From Gallionella sp. UBA4121 (GTDB lineage: Bacteria; Pseudomonadota; Gammaproteobacteria; Burkholderiales; Gallionellaceae): 33,985 bases of DNA. The stretch spans positions 1 to 33,985 of the forward strand of contig DFWZ01000032.1 in assembly GCA_002381565.1 (NCBI GenBank), written 5' to 3'. The number at the start of each line of letters is the position of its first letter. The stretch's first letter is position 1. This document shows positions 33,369-33,985 of this stretch, piece after piece. A program made the position numbers and the translations under genes. The notes under the pieces were generated by a model that saw nothing but the letters and a program-made list of their open reading frames with translations, did no database searches and was not told the DNA's origin.

Positions 33369-33917
33369 TCAGTTGCGCTCGCCTTGCCTGTATCGTCTGT
33401 CCTCGGATCTGTATTGCTGATCCTGTCCACCCTGCGTCTGATCCTGAATCAGGCTGACACCAACCTGAACCGTGGCGCCAGGCTGATAAGGCAATGTCGA
33501 ATTGATCTGCCGCCCGTTGTAACGATAGGTCACGTTATAGCCTTTGATGACTTCACGGCTGTTTTCCACCTCCCGGCAGCGCTCGACCTGCTGGCTTCTC
33601 GGCTGATCAGGGTTGGCGACACGATCTCCGACCAACACCCCGGCTATCGCGCCCGCAGCAGTCGCAGCGGTTTTACCCTGACCGCCCCCGACTTGATTGC
33701 CCAGCAGACCACCAGCAACACCGCCGATGATCGCCCCACCCATGGAACGCTCTTTGGGTGCGCTCTGCACGCTTTCATTCCAGCACTCGCGTCGCGGTTC
33801 ACTGACACGTTCATAAATCGGTGTGCTGGAGACAACTCTCGCGGTATCAACGAAATCGGACGCATAAGCATTGCCATACAGGGAAACGATAGCCAAGACC
33901 AAAAGATTTTTTTTCAC
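33369..33917 (-). CDS. glycine-zipper 2TM-domain envelope protein
   Basis: A 182-residue exported protein with a signal peptide (KKNLLVLAIVSLYGNAYA). A glycine-zipper membrane hairpin of the Rickettsia 17-kDa/SlyB-like type lies around residues 60-102 (GGAIIGGVAGGLLGNQVGGG and TAATAAGAIAGVLVGDRV). After it, VERCREVENSREVIKGYNVTYRYNG is the typical C-terminal part of this family. GTG at 33917 is chosen because AAGGAG lies eight bases upstream; a TTG two codons earlier is only two bases from it. There is no lipobox. The C-terminal Gln/Arg-rich tail is low complexity. The role is probably structural in the envelope. Confidence 0.85.
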   Translation of the reverse strand: MKKNLLVLAIVSLYGNAYASDFVDTARVVSSTPIYERVSEPRRECWNESVQSAPKERSMGGAIIGGVAGGLLGNQVGGGQGKTAATAAGAIAGVLVGDRVANPDQPRSQQVERCREVENSREVIKGYNVTYRYNGRQINSTLPYQPGATVQVGVSLIQDQTQGGQDQQYRSEDRRYRQGERN

Positions 33918-33955
33918 TTTCAAAACTCCTTAAAAATTTCCAGAACGAGGCTATG

Positions 33956-33983
33956 ACTATACTTTTGCAGAAGTGTTCAATAA
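33956..33983 (-). promoter_or_regulatory. candidate promoter of the glycine-zipper gene
   Basis: On the minus strand TTATTG (33983-33978) and TATAGT (33961-33956) are separated by 16 bp, about 40 bp before the GTG start. The -35 is weak. Confidence 0.35.
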
Positions 33984-33985
33984 AT

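Overview
The window reads as chromosomal DNA of a betaproteobacterium. Protein flavour, the kdsA-pyrG order, and the Rieske / xseB-ispA-dxs-folE2 neighbourhood suggest Nitrosomonadales, perhaps Gallionellaceae-like. That placement is inference; there is no rRNA here to confirm it. No tRNA, rRNA, CRISPR array or intact insertion sequence was seen.

Layout. 1-6.9 kb: the 5' part of kdsA and all of pyrG (minus), divergent acs (plus), a MltD-type lytic transglycosylase (plus), then a YqjD/YqjE/YqjK-like envelope trio (minus). 7-9.1 kb: a fused two-domain peptide/nickel-type ABC ATPase with no permease beside it. 9.2-12.5 kb: an accessory segment of six small plus-strand genes separated by attC-like sites. 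It looks like an integron cassette cluster without an integrase. Its cargo is two membrane proteins, a tautomerase, a hotdog thioesterase and two proteins I cannot assign. 12.6-15.0 kb: an EAL phosphodiesterase, the decayed C-terminal tail of a P-type ATPase, and a CPA-family cation/proton antiporter. 15.05-24.4 kb: a long minus-strand run of xseB-ispA-dxs (isoprenoid precursors), folE2 (folate/queuosine precursor), a class I glutamine amidotransferase, a leucine-rich-repeat protein kinase and a SWIM/SNF2 helicase. 24.5-27.0 kb: a Rieske oxygenase, an EamA transporter and a SpoIIAA-like protein (plus). 27.3-27.7 kb: rpmB-rpmG (minus). 27.9-33.1 kb: a CorA-type transporter with an extra N-terminal module, then pstS-pstC-pstA-pstB for high-affinity phosphate uptake. 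The window ends with a glycine-zipper envelope protein (minus).

Most housekeeping genes are ordinary. The unexplained structure lies in and between genes. (1) The cassette cluster has two well-preserved and two degenerate attC sites. (2) Four fold-back or tandem elements have a strict 7-bp period (near 4.2, 8.0, 19.8 and 20.55 kb), and several run into coding sequence. (3) Downstream of pstB lies an array of long perfect hairpins separated by a repeated 49-bp unit; the first hairpin is an inverted copy of the pstB 3' end. (4) Palindromic repeats sit inside the ABC gene and upstream of the EamA gene, where one supplies the ribosome-binding site. All family assignments come from reading translated motifs; no database search was run.
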